NCBI GenBank assembly: GCA_003645495.1
Contig: QNFK01000061.1
Span: 1 to 8,130 of the forward strand
DNA length: 8,130 nucleotides
Reading direction: 5' to 3'
Origin: Gammaproteobacteria bacterium
GTDB taxonomy: Bacteria > Pseudomonadota > Gammaproteobacteria > Steroidobacterales > Woeseiaceae
Shown: one piece after another, positions 6,645-8,130 of the stretch
Layout: each line of letters starts with the position of its first letter
Position numbering within the stretch: position 1 is the stretch's first letter
Program-made: the position numbers and the translations under genes
Notes under the pieces: model-generated
Seen by the model: the letters and a program-made list of their open reading frames with translations, nothing else
Databases searched by the model: none
Told to the model about the DNA's origin: nothing

Positions 6645-7913
6645 ATGAACAAGATTCTTATTACCCTACTGTTTTCGGTCCTGACGATCTTCCCGGCATT
6701 TGCCGCGGAGTCCGTAACATTACTGAGACCAGCACAGGTTTTTGACGGCGAGGATATGCATCCGGGCTGGATCGTGTTGGTCCGCGGTGACTCGATATTG
6801 TATGCGGGCAGTGCTGATGACATGCCAGAAGTCGATATCGATCAAACACTGGACCTGGGCGGCGAGACTTTGCTGCCAGGTTTAATCGAGGGCCATTCGC
6901 ATATTCTGTTGCACCCATACAATGAGACCGTGTGGAATGACCAGGTTCTTAAGGAATCTGAGGCGGAAAGGGTTGCGCGAGCGGTAAATCACGTCCGGGA
7001 TTCACTGCTGGCTGGTGTTACAACGATGCGTGATCTGGGTTCGGAGGGCGCGGGGTATGCTGATGTTGGTGTACGCGATGCAATTAACAAAGGCGTAATA
7101 CCAGGTCCACGGTTGTTGGTGGCTGGCAAGGCGATAGTTGCCACCGGAAGCTACGGCCCGAAAGGGTTTCATGAGGGTGTCGACGTTCCGCTTGGTGCGG
7201 AGACGGCTGATGGTTATGACGATCTTGTTCGTGTCGTGCGCAGCCAGATAGGCAGGAATATCGACTTCGTGAAAGTCTATGCCGATTATCGATGGGGACC
7301 GAACGGTACGGCGTCGGCAACTTTCACCCAGGCCGAGCTGGAAACAATCGTGGAAATAACCCAAAGCAGCGGCCGGCCGGTCGTTGCACACGCATCAACC
7401 GCGGAAGCGATGAAGCGCGCTATTCTTGCCGGGATCGAAACGATTGAGCATGGCGATGGTGCAACTGCCGAGGTTTACAAATTGATGGTCAGGAACAACG
7501 TGGCTTTGTGCCCGACGCTCGCAGCTGGCGATGCAATTTCACAATATGGTGGCTGGAACAAGGGCGTTGATCCGGACCCGCCACGTATTCAGAATAAAAA
7601 GAAGAGTTTCAAAGCTGCACTGGATGCGGGTGTAACGATATGTTTTGGCGGCGATGTTGGTGTGTACCCACACGGTGACAATGTACGCGAGCTGGAAATG
7701 ATGGTTGACTACGGTATGCCTGCGGGGGACGTATTACGTTCTGCCACTTCTGTTAACGCAGACCTGTTTCATATAGACAAGAAAGTCGGCAGGGTTCGGG
7801 CAGGATTGCTGGCAGATTTGCTTGCTGTGAATGGTGATCCAACTGAAAATATCTCCGCGTTACGCAACGTGCGGCTGGTCATGAAAGACGGCATTATCTA
7901 CCGTCAGGAATAA
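6645..7913 (+). CDS. Secreted metal-dependent amidohydrolase (imidazolonepropionase/prolidase-like)
   Basis: 422 residues, ATG at 6645 with a modest GGA six bases before it. A Sec signal peptide spans about 1-20 (MNKILITLLF start, FAFA-like end before Ala21-Glu22). Amidohydrolase superfamily, Met_dep_hydrolase_A/Xaa-Pro dipeptidase-like branch, which hydrolyses amide or cyclic amide bonds using one or two divalent metals. Seen: an N-terminal beta-sandwich with LLRPAQVFDGEDMHPG at 26-41; metal-site GHSH with His84 and His86; Lys210 in DFVKVYADY as the candidate carboxylated bridging lysine; His249 in VVAHAS; His269 in TIEHGD; catalytic Asp337 in FGGDVG; C-terminal sandwich with GRVRAGLLADLLAVNGDP. 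All metal ligands are present and the length is normal. Relatives act on Xaa-Pro, Xaa-Arg or Xaa-Lys dipeptides and their N-acyl forms, but the substrate cannot be read here. The next gene starts 14 bases after the stop, so the two are probably one operon. Confidence 0.9.
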   Translation: MNKILITLLFSVLTIFPAFAAESVTLLRPAQVFDGEDMHPGWIVLVRGDSILYAGSADDMPEVDIDQTLDLGGETLLPGLIEGHSHILLHPYNETVWNDQVLKESEAERVARAVNHVRDSLLAGVTTMRDLGSEGAGYADVGVRDAINKGVIPGPRLLVAGKAIVATGSYGPKGFHEGVDVPLGAETADGYDDLVRVVRSQIGRNIDFVKVYADYRWGPNGTASATFTQAELETIVEITQSSGRPVVAHASTAEAMKRAILAGIETIEHGDGATAEVYKLMVRNNVALCPTLAAGDAISQYGGWNKGVDPDPPRIQNKKKSFKAALDAGVTICFGGDVGVYPHGDNVRELEMMVDYGMPAGDVLRSATSVNADLFHIDKKVGRVRAGLLADLLAVNGDPTENISALRNVRLVMKDGIIYRQE

Positions 7914-7918
7914 GGAAG
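7912..7918 (+). promoter_or_regulatory. Ribosome binding site overlapping the amidohydrolase stop
   Basis: AAGGAAG begins inside the TAA stop of the amidohydrolase (7911-7913) and lies 9 bases before the ATG at 7928. It fixes the start of the next gene and supports co-transcription with it. Confidence 0.7.
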
Positions 7919-7927
7919 AACGAGATC

Positions 7928-8130
7928 ATGAGCAAATCCTGGGGACCACATGACATTGGCGGTCAGGAAGGCGGGCCGATCGACCTGTCCGAACACGACA
8001 CGGCGCACTGGGAATGGCAGATTGATGCCATGGTGCGCCTGGCACTCAGCAAGGGGCTAATCAGCGATTTTGCCGAACTGCGTGATGGCATCGAACACCT
8101 GACACAAGATGACTATGACAGCTGCACGTA
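7928..8130 (+). CDS. Nitrile hydratase beta-subunit-like protein, N-terminal part (3' end outside window)
   Basis: The first 67 codons are visible; the frame stays open to the edge. The start MSKSWGPHDIGGQEGGPIDL, then HDTAHWEWQIDAMVRL, then LRDGIEHLTQDDYDS, follows the pattern of nitrile hydratase beta subunits and of related thiocyanate hydrolase subunits: (h)DxGGxxGxGPI near the N-terminus, an acidic-His-x-x-x-Trp helix, and RxGIExLxxxxY before a YYxxW stretch. Nitrile hydratase hydrates nitriles to amides with a Co or Fe ion held by the alpha subunit, which would be expected downstream but is outside the window. No signal peptide, so cytoplasmic. It follows the exported amidohydrolase by 14 bases. 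Alternatives are a thiocyanate hydrolase subunit or a stand-alone accessory protein of this fold; 67 residues cannot separate these. Confidence 0.72.
   Translation, partial: MSKSWGPHDIGGQEGGPIDLSEHDTAHWEWQIDAMVRLALSKGLISDFAELRDGIEHLTQDDYDSCT

Noticed and set aside
1..8130. Defence system, CRISPR array, prophage or integrated mobile island
   Set aside because: No direct-repeat array, integrase, transposase, phage or toxin-antitoxin gene was seen. All sizeable genes are metabolic enzymes with intact catalytic motifs.

Overview
The window reads as chromosomal DNA of a proteobacterium, most likely a Gammaproteobacterium of the free-living marine or sediment kind. This is an inference from four things: moderate GC content, a sulfotransferase of the type often fused to TPR repeats, a periplasmic PQQ dehydrogenase with a fused cytochrome, and a REP-like palindrome carrying a GTAGGAGCGGC signature. 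No taxonomic marker gene (rRNA, tRNA, ribosomal protein) is present, so the lineage is not proven. No phage, plasmid, transposase or CRISPR signal was seen.

Layout, left to right. (1) 1-870 (+) is the C-terminal part of a sulfotransferase cut by the left edge. (2) 895-962 is a near-perfect two-armed palindrome, a REP pair, in the convergent gap. (3) 3658-980 (-) is a tight two-gene unit: a secreted PQQ-dependent quinohaemoprotein dehydrogenase, then 9 bases later an aspartyl/asparaginyl beta-hydroxylase-type Fe(II)/2-oxoglutarate oxygenase. (4) 3659-3871 is a divergent intergenic region. (5) 3872-5176 (+) is a secreted M20 zinc carboxypeptidase-like enzyme. (6) 5177-5315 is a convergent gap with nested inverted repeats and a second REP-like signature. 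(7) 6449-5316 (-) is a fumarylacetoacetate-hydrolase-family enzyme with a signal peptide. (8) 6450-6644 is a divergent control region with a good promoter for (7), a weaker one for (9), and a palindrome between the two start points. (9) 6645-7913 (+) is a secreted metal-dependent amidohydrolase of the imidazolonepropionase/prolidase-like kind. (10) 7928-8130 (+) is the start of a nitrile-hydratase beta-subunit-like protein, cut by the right edge and only 14 bases behind (9).

How they may work together (inference): four consecutive genes carry Sec-type signal peptides (PQQ dehydrogenase, M20 peptidase, FAH-family hydrolase, amidohydrolase). The centre of the window therefore looks like a small catabolic locus whose enzymes work in the periplasm: an oxidation step feeding electrons to a cytochrome, and three hydrolases for amide, C-N or C-C bonds. 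The nitrile-hydratase-like gene that follows would add a cytoplasmic nitrile-to-amide step. The substrate cannot be read from the sequence. The strongest oddities are the PQQ enzyme, which seems to lack two hallmark active-site features of its family, and the exported FAH-family enzyme.
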